A stretch of DNA of 33,598 nucleotides from Anaerolinea sp. (GTDB taxonomy: Bacteria; Chloroflexota; Anaerolineae; Anaerolineales; Anaerolineaceae), in NCBI GenBank assembly GCA_029975965.1, contig JARKOV010000156.1, positions 1 to 33,598 on the forward strand. Reading direction: 5' to 3'. The notes beneath the pieces were generated by a model. It was given only the letters and a program-made list of their open reading frames with translations. It did no database searches and was not told the DNA's origin. The position numbers were made by a program, and so were the translations under genes. Below are positions 24,398 to 31,234 of this stretch, one piece after another; the stretch's first letter is position 1; every line of letters starts with the position of its first letter.

Positions 24398-24829
24398 TCA
24401 CTCGTTGTCTTTCGACCATCCTTCGTACGCGCCGATCCGCTCCCGCCACAGGTCGGGCACGGGGATACTTTGGTGGGCGTTGTAATCGTAGGCGACCATG
24501 ATCGATTCGGCGGTGGCGAGGGCTGCGCCGGTGGCCTCGTCGCAGATGCGATATTCGAAGGTGAGGCTCTTGTTGCCCAGGCGCGAAACGCGTTGCTCCA
24601 GGTAGATCGACTGCCCGAAGAGGATCGGGGCGCGGTAGGCGATGTGCACGTCGGCGACGATCAGGCCCAGGCGGTTGAAGTCCAGCCCATCCCACAGGCC
24701 GAGGTGGATCAGGTAGTTCATGCGACCCTGTTCCAGGAAGGAGAGGTAACGCGCGTTGTTGACATGCCACTGCGGGTCGAGGTCGCCGTAGCGCACTTCG
24801 AGGGGGATGCGAAATTTGAATTCTGCCAT
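24398..24829 (-). CDS. Acyl-CoA thioesterase, 4HBT (hot-dog fold) family
   Basis: The 143-residue protein has the 4-hydroxybenzoyl-CoA thioesterase signature VRYGDLDPQWHVNNARYLSF (13-32), with the catalytic-type Asp, and a hot-dog fold pattern of a long helix (LEQGRMNYLIHLGLW) and sheet strands. It should hydrolyse an acyl-CoA or acyl-ACP; the substrate is unknown. The ATG at 24829 starts right before the family core. An in-frame extension to 24991 reads through the upstream intergenic region and is rejected. Confidence 0.88.
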   Translation of the reverse strand: MAEFKFRIPLEVRYGDLDPQWHVNNARYLSFLEQGRMNYLIHLGLWDGLDFNRLGLIVADVHIAYRAPILFGQSIYLEQRVSRLGNKSLTFEYRICDEATGAALATAESIMVAYDYNAHQSIPVPDLWRERIGAYEGWSKDNE

Positions 24830-24991
24830 GCAGCGATTATACCCCAGGCAAATAGCGCGAGACTCGCCGACCGGCGGTTGCGTGCGCCATGGATGAGCGG
24901 GGATTTGCGACAGTTGGTTGACAGATGAAAATTTTTCCATGCGAACGTTAACAGTAAGTGATTTGTCAGTCGAAGGGGTGATAACTGTCAC

Positions 24992-25020
24992 TTGTCGGAT
25001 GAATTGGATTTTAATAAACT
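24992..25020 (+). promoter_or_regulatory. Possible promoter of the rrf2-type gene
   Basis: TTGTCG (24992-24997) and TAAACT (25015-25020) are spaced by 17 bp, each with partial matches to the consensus. The start would fall near 25027, about 47 bases before the gene. Confidence 0.35.
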
Positions 25021-25041
25021 AATTAAATCATGGAGAATTCC

Positions 25042-25065
25042 TACCCTATTTTCCGAAATGAGGTA
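25042..25065 (+). promoter_or_regulatory. Candidate Rrf2-family operator
   Basis: TACCCTATTT (25042-25051) and AAATGAGGTA (25056-25065) form an inverted repeat with 8 of 10 positions matching around a 4-base centre. It lies between the possible promoter and the rrf2-type start, the expected place for autoregulation. Confidence 0.45.
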
Positions 25066-25073
25066 TGTAAGCG

Positions 25074-25490
25074 ATGCAGATAACCCGACAAGCCGATTAT
25101 GCGTTGCGCGCGATGATTTTCCTCGCCCGTCTGGAACCCGCCCAGCGCGCGGCTACCAGCCAGATTGCAGATCAGCAGCGCATACCGCCCAGTTTCCTGG
25201 CTAAGATCATCTCCCAGCTATCGATCGCCGGGCTGATCCACACCTCTCGCGGGGCGCGGGGTGGCGTATCGCTTGCCCGACCGCCAGAGGAGATCTCCAT
25301 TCTTGAGGTGGTCGAAGCCATCGACGGACCGATCGCGCTCAACGAGTGCACCGCGGCCGCCGGCTCCTGCCAGTTCGGCGACGACTGCCCGATGAAACCG
25401 ATCTGGTGCGACACGCAAAGCGAACTGGTCGAGAAATTGCGAAAGACGACATTCGCGCACGTTCTGCCTGGCAACGACCATCACAACTAG
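25074..25490 (+). CDS. Rrf2 family Fe-S transcriptional regulator
   Basis: The 138-residue protein opens with the Rrf2 winged-helix signature QITRQADYALRAMIFLA, continues with IPPSFLAKIISQLSIAGLI and SRGARGGVSLARPPEEISI, then has four cysteines at 92, 99, 105 and 112 (NECTAAAGSCQ...CPMKPIWC). IscR and NsrR use three cysteines at 92, 98 and 104, so an Fe-S cluster is likely. It could sense oxygen, nitric oxide or cluster status. No isc or suf genes are adjacent. A small unknown gene and a CcmC-like gene follow on the same strand and may be under its control. Confidence 0.9.
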   Translation: MQITRQADYALRAMIFLARLEPAQRAATSQIADQQRIPPSFLAKIISQLSIAGLIHTSRGARGGVSLARPPEEISILEVVEAIDGPIALNECTAAAGSCQFGDDCPMKPIWCDTQSELVEKLRKTTFAHVLPGNDHHN

Positions 25491-25535
25491 CCATCTTGCA
25501 TGCGCGGGACGTCCATCGCTCGCTGCTGGGTGGTG

Positions 25536-25760
25536 ATGATGCACAACGGCGTCGCCGCCGTAGATTGGGGCGACGGTGTGTTCCTGGACGTTCTCTCCAA
25601 CGAGTTCTTCGCGGCAACCGAGAAAGACGTCAGTCACCGCGCGCTGGACGCGGACCTGGATTGGCTCAAGCGCATCGGACGGGTGGACGATTACGATGTG
25701 AACAACGTGTACTTCGTCCTGCTGCCCGAGTACACCGGCCCGGAATCCACCGAAGAATAA
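25536..25760 (+). CDS. Small acidic protein of unknown function
   Basis: This 74-residue open frame (MMHNGVAAVDWGDGVFLDVL...) is not one I recognise. It is acidic (many Asp and Glu) and contains WGDGVFLDVLSNEFF and NNVYFVLLPEYTGPE. A GGTGG site lies just before the ATG pair at 25536 and 25539. An in-frame extension to 25500 is possible. It is 45 bases after the Rrf2-type gene with no terminator between, so it may be regulated with it. Codon use fits the GC-rich neighbours, which supports a real gene. Confidence 0.55.
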   Translation: MMHNGVAAVDWGDGVFLDVLSNEFFAATEKDVSHRALDADLDWLKRIGRVDDYDVNNVYFVLLPEYTGPESTEE

Positions 25761-25838
25761 GCTCGTGAGTTGATGAAATAATGATGGACGCAGGCGCCTG
25801 CGTCCATCCGCTTTAAGAATAATCCCCGGGAGTCATCG

Positions 25839-26513
25839 ATGAATTCAATCGCGCAATGGATTTCGCGCCGCCGCCTTTGGCTGTTGTTGGCCACGCTGGC
25901 GCTGATCGGCGTGGTCACGGCGCTAGCCCCGCTCGAAAAAACCCTCGGCGCACGCATCCGCCTGGTCTATTTTCACGGCGCATGGGTGTGGAGCGGTAAG
26001 GTCGCCTTCGCGCTGGCCGGCCTGGCCGGATTGGCTGCGCTGGTCTTGCCCACAGCCCGCAAGCGCTGGGCAGGCTGGTCGCTGGCGCTGGGGCGCTGCG
26101 GCTTGGTCTTCTGGCTCACCTACCTGCCGCTTTCGCTCCTCGTCCAGCAGCTCAACTGGGGCGGCATTTACTGGGACGAGCCGCGCTGGCGCGTTCCGGC
26201 GGCGTTTGGGGTGGCGGCGGTGCTGCTGCAGGTGGCGCTGGCGCTCATCAATTCACCCGCGCTGACCGGGTTGGGCAACCTTGCCTTTGGGGCCGCGCTT
26301 TGGATCGGGCTGGCGAACGTGGAGAACGTCTTGCACCCCGACTCGCCCATTTTTGGCTCTGGCTCGACGCGCATCGCCCTGGTTTTCACGCTGCTGGTGG
26401 CGCTCAGCCTGCTGTGCATGGCGCAGATCGCGCTCTGGCTGCACGCCAGGATGCCTGCCGACCAACCGCCTTTTGACCAACTCAGCCATGAGGATCAAGT
26501 TGCCAAATTTTAG
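25839..26513 (+). CDS. Divergent CcmC/CcsA-like polytopic membrane protein
   Basis: The 224-residue protein has about six hydrophobic helices. The segment RIRLVYFHGAWVWSG (39-53) recalls the HVPxA-type helix of CcmC. NWGGIYWDEPRWRVPAAF (106-123) recalls the Trp-rich WGxxWxWDxR motif of heme-handling CcmC/CcsA proteins. The heme-axial histidines of CcmC are not both evident beyond His45. It could be a degenerate or specialised heme-handling protein, or an unrelated membrane protein. No other cytochrome-maturation genes are nearby. Its stop codon lies inside the stem of a terminator hairpin. Confidence 0.55.
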   Translation: MNSIAQWISRRRLWLLLATLALIGVVTALAPLEKTLGARIRLVYFHGAWVWSGKVAFALAGLAGLAALVLPTARKRWAGWSLALGRCGLVFWLTYLPLSLLVQQLNWGGIYWDEPRWRVPAAFGVAAVLLQVALALINSPALTGLGNLAFGAALWIGLANVENVLHPDSPIFGSGSTRIALVFTLLVALSLLCMAQIALWLHARMPADQPPFDQLSHEDQVAKF

Positions 26514-26552
26514 GTGTTTGTGAGGGCTTCGCCCCCTAAAATTTGGCGTTTT
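26502..26552 (+). terminator. Terminator hairpin overlapping the gene's stop codon
   Basis: A perfect 13-bp stem pairs 26502-26514 with 26535-26547, with an inner GGGCTTCGCCCC hairpin and a T run after 26548. The TAG stop at 26511-26513 is part of the 5' arm. Its core resembles the palindromic elements at 23070 and 26631. Confidence 0.75.
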
Positions 26553-26574
26553 CTCCCCTTAACATAAACAGATC

Positions 26575-26611
26575 AAAAAAAAGAGTGGCGGCCCGCCGGG
26601 GTCGCCACTCT
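26575..26611 (-). terminator. Intrinsic terminator of the LCP gene
   Basis: On the minus strand a 9-bp stem (26611-26603 with 26590-26582) is followed by a T run matching the A run at 26575-26582. It lies ~94 bases past the LCP stop, beyond repeat copy B. Confidence 0.8.
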
Positions 26612-26630
26612 ATTGTAGATCGTGTATTAT

Positions 26631-26690
26631 ATTTTCTGTAAAATGAGGGCTTTGCCCCACATTCTACAGAAAAATTGAAACACAATCCTA
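26631..26690. repeat. Dispersed palindromic element, copy B
   Basis: This 60-base element matches copy A at 23070-23128: TTTTCTGTAAAA, GGGCTTTGCCCC, CTACAGAAAA, then TGAAACACAATCCTA. It lies 14 bases past the stop of the minus-strand LCP gene. Confidence 0.85.
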
Positions 26691-26704
26691 CTGTACGCCG
26701 AAAC

Positions 26705-28168
26705 TCAGGGAAGCTCGTTACTGTCGGCGAAGGTGGTGCCGAGGATCACCTCGATGTCCACCTGCGCGTTTGGGTCGTAGCGGTTGAGCACGCGCGCGTT
26801 CTCCACTTTTAGCATCTCAGCCAGGAAGCGGATGGTGTAGGGCTTGCCGGTGTAGTCGATGATCGTGCTGGAGGTGTAGACCTGATCGGCGTTAGCCTCT
26901 CCGACGATGTTCAAGCCCTGCTCGCGCAGGTAGTTGGCTGTGCGGCTGGCTAAACCCTCGGTGGTGGTGCCGTTCTTGACCACCACGCGCGCATTTTCCT
27001 GCCGGACGAGCTCGTTCAGGTCGCCGGACACGGCAGCCGGACCGGCAGCCGGGCCGGAGGCGAAGATCTCGTCGCGCAGCAGGCGAATCTGGTCGGTGAC
27101 CGGAATCTCGATCGCCTGCCCGTCCGGCGCCTCGCTAAAGGTGACGTATTGGGGCGGGCCGATCACGCCGCGCTTGATGTTTTCGGTGCCGATCTCCTGG
27201 GCGAGCAGCGCCAGTTGGACGATCTGCTGCAGGGTCAGGTTGGTGCGCACGCCCTGCTGCACCTCGCGATAGAGCGCCGGAGCCTTGGCGATCAGGGTGG
27301 GAAGCATGTTGAACTGAAGCACGCGGTCGCGCACCGAGAGGATCACCTCTTGCTGGCGATTGGCGCGGTCGAAATCGCCGCCCTCGGTGTAGCGGTTGCG
27401 GGCATAGGCCAGGGCGGTGGCGCCATCCACCACGTAAACCCCGGGCTCCAGGTAAAAGCTGTTATCTGGACCGATTGGGTCGATGCGGATCCGCTCCTGG
27501 GGGCGAATTTTGACCCCGCCCAACTCGTCGATGATGCGCACGAAAGCGTTGAAATCGACCTGGGCGTAATACTGCACCGGCACACCGAGCACCTGCTCGA
27601 CCGTGTCCATCGCCAGGCCGGGTCCGCCCTCGGGCATCTTGTACACTTCACCCAGGAAGTAGGCGGTGTTGATCTTGGCGTAATCGAAGCCGGGGATGTA
27701 AACCCACAGGTCGCGCGGGATGGAAAGCATGCCCGCCGTCTTGCTGATCGGATCGATGCTGACCAGCATCATGCTGTCGGTGCGCGAGGCGGTGTTGGTG
27801 TCACATTCCTGGAAGCCGGCCTCGGTCTCGCAGTCGCGGTAATCCAGGCCCATCAACAGGATGGAGACGCGCGTCTTGCCATCCCAGGGCTGCGGAGCGG
27901 GGGCGCTGTCGGAGGGTTGGAAAGCCTGGTTGGCGCTGCCCTCCGGGACAACGATCTGCCCGTTTTGGCCGGTGTTGCCGGAAGAAGAGAGCACGGGCCC
28001 GCTGCCGTCAAGCCCGGTCATCGACCAGGAGGCGAAGAAACTGCGCGCCCAGATGAAAGCCACCACCGCGGTTGCCAGCGCCAGCACGGCGAACACGATG
28101 ATGATAATCAGCGTGGTACGATCGACATTCCGGCGGCGCCGGACAAATTGGGGGGTTGCACGGTCCAT
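26705..28168 (-). CDS. LytR-CpsA-Psr (LCP) family protein
   Basis: The 487-residue protein has a cytoplasmic basic N-terminus, a transmembrane helix (~19-42), an extracellular LCP domain (~100-285) and a LytR_C-type domain (~385-482). LCP motifs include SRTDSMMLVSIDP, LSIPRDLWVYIPG, KINTAYFLGE and AYARNRYTEGGDFDRANRQQ with the conserved arginines that bind the lipid pyrophosphate. LCP enzymes transfer polymers such as teichoic acids or capsule from lipid carriers to peptidoglycan. A Pro/Ser-rich linker joins helix and domain. In this phylum the attached polymer is unknown. A terminator and repeat copy B follow the stop. Confidence 0.93.
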   Translation of the reverse strand: MDRATPQFVRRRRNVDRTTLIIIIVFAVLALATAVVAFIWARSFFASWSMTGLDGSGPVLSSSGNTGQNGQIVVPEGSANQAFQPSDSAPAPQPWDGKTRVSILLMGLDYRDCETEAGFQECDTNTASRTDSMMLVSIDPISKTAGMLSIPRDLWVYIPGFDYAKINTAYFLGEVYKMPEGGPGLAMDTVEQVLGVPVQYYAQVDFNAFVRIIDELGGVKIRPQERIRIDPIGPDNSFYLEPGVYVVDGATALAYARNRYTEGGDFDRANRQQEVILSVRDRVLQFNMLPTLIAKAPALYREVQQGVRTNLTLQQIVQLALLAQEIGTENIKRGVIGPPQYVTFSEAPDGQAIEIPVTDQIRLLRDEIFASGPAAGPAAVSGDLNELVRQENARVVVKNGTTTEGLASRTANYLREQGLNIVGEANADQVYTSSTIIDYTGKPYTIRFLAEMLKVENARVLNRYDPNAQVDIEVILGTTFADSNELP

Positions 28169-28267
28169 AAAGTCGGGTTATTCTCCTCTTCCAGTGAGCG
28201 ATGGCCTATACCCTGCGATGATGCAAGATGCATTCCAGGCGGCCCGTCACCGGCTTTGCGCAGCCGA

Positions 28268-28495
28268 TCAGTCGACCTTCGGCGGAGGGACTGGGAGCGC
28301 GTCGACGGTCGTGGAGACCCATTTGTCGCCTTCGTCGATCAGCATCACGGGGATGTCTTCCACGATCGGATATTTGCGGTCACAATCCTGGCAGACCAGC
28401 CAGGTTTCCTTGTGCAAGGTGAGCAGCCCTTGTTTTCCGTCCTCGCGCACGCACACCGGGCAGCGTAGAATTTCCAGCAAATCGGCACTGACCAT
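28268..28495 (-). CDS. Trm112 family zinc-ribbon protein
   Basis: The 75-residue protein has the Trm112-like pattern LLEILRCPVC ... WLVCQDCDRKYPIVEDIPVML, with four cysteines in two CxxC pairs that should bind one zinc ion. Family members are small partners of methyltransferases or act alone in bacteria with unclear function. The second of two adjacent ATGs (28495) is chosen because the GGAG site is five bases upstream; the first (28498) adds one residue. The frame extending to 28699 is repeat-like intergenic sequence. It is 99 bases upstream of the LCP gene on the same strand. Confidence 0.85.
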   Translation of the reverse strand: MVSADLLEILRCPVCVREDGKQGLLTLHKETWLVCQDCDRKYPIVEDIPVMLIDEGDKWVSTTVDALPVPPPKVD

Positions 28496-28753
28496 CATCT
28501 CTCCGGGTTTGTCAAGTTCTTTTGCAATTTTACCACTAAAAAAGGGGGAATTTTCAACCCCGATGAGGCCGCCGGGCGCCCAGCACGGAGAGATCGCCGC
28601 GCCGGTCGCTTCGCACCCTCCGCGCGATGACAGGCCAGGGCGTGCGCCGTCTTCCTGCGCGGCTCCATGCCCTTGCGAGGCGGGCGTCATCATTGGCAAT
28701 CTCTACTTCTCACTCCTCCTCGCTGCCTTGGTGCCCCGGTGGGTGATCCTTCT
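28496..28753. repeat. Intergenic repeat-like sequence
   Basis: The 258 bases contain CGCACCCTCCGCGCGATGAC and GGCGTCATCATTGGCAATCT words (28612-28703) of the kind seen in dispersed intergenic repeats of GC-rich Chloroflexota-like genomes. This is recognition by style only. A promoter for the Trm112 gene may lie at its left end; none is clear. Confidence 0.3.
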
Positions 28754-30991
28754 TTACTTCAGGATCGCCGGAAGAAAGATGCGCTTGTCGAGCGCATTCA
28801 CCACGTTCAGCACCACCTGGATCGCTTTGGGCGAGCCTTCGGTGGGCGGGCTGGCCGGGTTGGTGACGGTGACCGTGACGTTGGTCGTCTTGGTGCCCAC
28901 CACGTTCAACTCGGAGCCGCCGGGGGTGATCGTGAACGTGCCGGAGGGGGTCGTCCCGCCGGCGGGGTTGACCGACAGCCAGTTGACCGATTCCGAGGCC
29001 GTCCAGGTCAGAACGGCGCTGCTGCCGGTGTTGAGCGGCTGCAGGGTGACGGATGGCGGGTACAGTTGCGCGGCGCTCTTGTCGTAAATGAAGAAGACCT
29101 GGTCGGGCAGGTTGCCGAGCCTGTTGCCCGAGGTGGTCAGTTGGATGGTGTCGGAGGCTGAGCGCACCGTGCCGCCTTTGCGCGTCTCGACGGTGACCGT
29201 GCGCGTGCCCTGCGCCCAATCCAGCGTCCAGTTGACGGTACTGGCATAGGGCTGCCAGGCCGTCCAGGTCCCCGCGTCGTTGCGCAGGCGCATCTCGGTC
29301 CAGGTGCTGTCCTCACGGTAGACGTACAGGTTGACCTGCGGCACGTCGGTGCTGGCGTCTTCGCGGTTGATCACCACCGGGTAGACCCCGTTTCGCGAGC
29401 CGAAGTCTTGCGTCCAATAGCTGCGGTAGCCATTGGATCCATAGAAATATCCCACGCCGATTTCTCGGTAGGAGGATCGCAAGATGTTTTCGCGGTGCCC
29501 TTGCGAGTTCATCCAGCCGGCCATCGCCGCAGCCGGGGTGGAATAGCCGGCGGCGATATTTTCGCCTTTCGTCCCCCCCGAATAGAAATTCGCGACACGC
29601 GTCGACCACCCGCAGGCAAAGACCAGGTCACCACCTGAACGGTCATAACTGTCGTGCTCAAAATAATTGTCATCGTGCAGATCTTTTGAATGGTACCGCG
29701 CGGCGTAGTCCAGGTCGGTGTTGCGCTTGAGCGGCGGCATGCCGGCGTTGGCGCGCTCCAGGTTAACCAGCCGGATCACCTCCTGCTCGTAGGCCGCGTT
29801 CTGCACCGCCACGTCGAAACGCGCGCAGCCGGTGAAAAATGGCACGACCCCGGTCTCGCCGGGGTCGCCCTGCTCGGAAAAGGCCGGGATGCCGATTTCT
29901 CCCTGCCCATCCGGAGGTTGCGATACGCCCTCAGGGGTCGGCGCATCGCTCTCCGGCGTGGTTTCTTGCCCAGTCACCGGCGCCCACCCGGCCGAGGCGA
30001 CCACGCCGCCCGATGTATTCAACGGCGCAGCGGCTTGCGCCGGTTCGGCGGAGGGCGACCAGCGGGTTAATCCAAATCGCGCACCGGGCAGCGCGCCGCG
30101 GGTGGGGTCGGAGGTGGTCAGCTCGATCGTGTCGCTTTCCTGGCGCACGCTGCTGCCATTGCGCAGTTGAACGGTGACGGTGCGCACGCCCTCGACCCAT
30201 TCCAGGGTCCAGTTGACCTCGGCGGCAAAGGGTTGCCATTCGCTCCAGGCGCCCTCGTCGTTGCGCAGGCGCATCTCGTTCCACGAACTATCCTCGCGGT
30301 AAATGTACAGGCTCACCTGGGGCAGCGAGGTGCTGGCCGCCTCGCGGTTGATCACCAGCGGATACACACCGCCGCGCGTGCCGAAATCTTGCGTCCAGTA
30401 GGTGTTGTGCGCATTGGGACCGGCGAAGTAACCCACGCCGATCTCGCGGAAGGTCTTGTTAAGGATGTTAGCGCGGTGACCGGCGGAGCCCATCCAGGCG
30501 CGCATGGCTTTTTCGGCGGTGTCGAACCCGCCGGCCACGTTCTCACCCTCGGGCGTGCCGGGGTAGACCAGGCTGATGCGCTCATTCCAACCGCAGACGC
30601 GCACCAGGCCGCCGTTGATGCGGTCGTAGGTGTCGTGGTAGAAGTAGCGGTCGTCGTGAACGTCCTTGGAATGCGCGCGGGCCGATTGGTCCAGGCTGGG
30701 GTTGCGCTTGAGCGGTGGCAGGCCGTAATCGGCGCGTTTCTGGTTGACCAATTCGACGATCTGCTGCTCGTAGGCGGCATTCTGCACGCTCACCACCTGC
30801 GGCGTGCAGCCGGCGGAGGGCTCGCCGGAGGCTTGCCGGTCCGCGGAACCGACCTGGGTGCTCGAAGGCTCTCCGTTCGACGGGTGGGGCGCGTCGGCTT
30901 TGACGACCCCGAGAGGAAACAAGGACAGGATCAGTATTAACCCCGCAATCAGGTGCAGGCGACGGCGGAATGCATCCTTTAGTAAAGTCAT
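28754..30991 (-). CDS. Secreted double CAP-domain (SCP/PR1-like) protein
   Basis: The 745-residue protein has a signal peptide (1-32) and two repeated modules. Each is a CAP domain (71-205 and 397-532) followed by a beta domain (~206-293 and ~535-622). CAP signatures are the HSKDVHDDRYFYHDTYDR and HSKDLHDDNYFEHDSYDR segments, GHRANIL and GHRENIL, and the shared IGVGYF and YWTQDFG stretches. A Pro/Glu-rich linker (295-385) separates the modules. A BACON-like domain (SVNWLSVNPAGGTTPSG, 668-684) precedes the final LDKRIFLPAILK. Its extracellular role is unknown. The ATG at 30991 has an AAAGGG site; the longer frame to 31105 is rejected. The two modules share high identity, indicating a duplication. 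Confidence 0.88.
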   Translation of the reverse strand: MTLLKDAFRRRLHLIAGLILILSLFPLGVVKADAPHPSNGEPSSTQVGSADRQASGEPSAGCTPQVVSVQNAAYEQQIVELVNQKRADYGLPPLKRNPSLDQSARAHSKDVHDDRYFYHDTYDRINGGLVRVCGWNERISLVYPGTPEGENVAGGFDTAEKAMRAWMGSAGHRANILNKTFREIGVGYFAGPNAHNTYWTQDFGTRGGVYPLVINREAASTSLPQVSLYIYREDSSWNEMRLRNDEGAWSEWQPFAAEVNWTLEWVEGVRTVTVQLRNGSSVRQESDTIELTTSDPTRGALPGARFGLTRWSPSAEPAQAAAPLNTSGGVVASAGWAPVTGQETTPESDAPTPEGVSQPPDGQGEIGIPAFSEQGDPGETGVVPFFTGCARFDVAVQNAAYEQEVIRLVNLERANAGMPPLKRNTDLDYAARYHSKDLHDDNYFEHDSYDRSGGDLVFACGWSTRVANFYSGGTKGENIAAGYSTPAAAMAGWMNSQGHRENILRSSYREIGVGYFYGSNGYRSYWTQDFGSRNGVYPVVINREDASTDVPQVNLYVYREDSTWTEMRLRNDAGTWTAWQPYASTVNWTLDWAQGTRTVTVETRKGGTVRSASDTIQLTTSGNRLGNLPDQVFFIYDKSAAQLYPPSVTLQPLNTGSSAVLTWTASESVNWLSVNPAGGTTPSGTFTITPGGSELNVVGTKTTNVTVTVTNPASPPTEGSPKAIQVVLNVVNALDKRIFLPAILK

Positions 30992-31234
30992 GAATACCCT
31001 TTCAGTGCTATTTTTATTTCCCTGCCGGGTGCGGCTCTCCGTCATCCAAGGGGAGACCACAGATTTGATTTCTCGCTTTTCGATCTGACCGGCTACAAGT
31101 TCCAATCAACAAATACTGGTCATCCAGACCCTGGCAGCCTGGCGGCTCCGCCCGGCTGCAGGCAGTCTTCACCCATGTTGCGCAATCGATCTATATTCAA
31201 CTCAGTCGCAGATCATTTGAAAAAGTTACGCGGT
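30992..31234. other. Intergenic region with a strong GC hairpin
   Basis: The 243 bases between two minus-strand genes hold a stable hairpin (about 31130-31162, GCAGCC paired with GGCTGC and GGCG with CGCC) without a T run. It could be a leader structure of the CAP gene or an element after the VanW gene. I see no gene. Confidence 0.35.

Noticed and set aside
30992..31234. Riboswitch (cyclic-di-AMP or cyclic-di-GMP type) upstream of the CAP gene
   Set aside because: The region folds into a strong hairpin and cell-wall genes often carry such switches, but the conserved core words of the ydaO and GEMM classes are not present.
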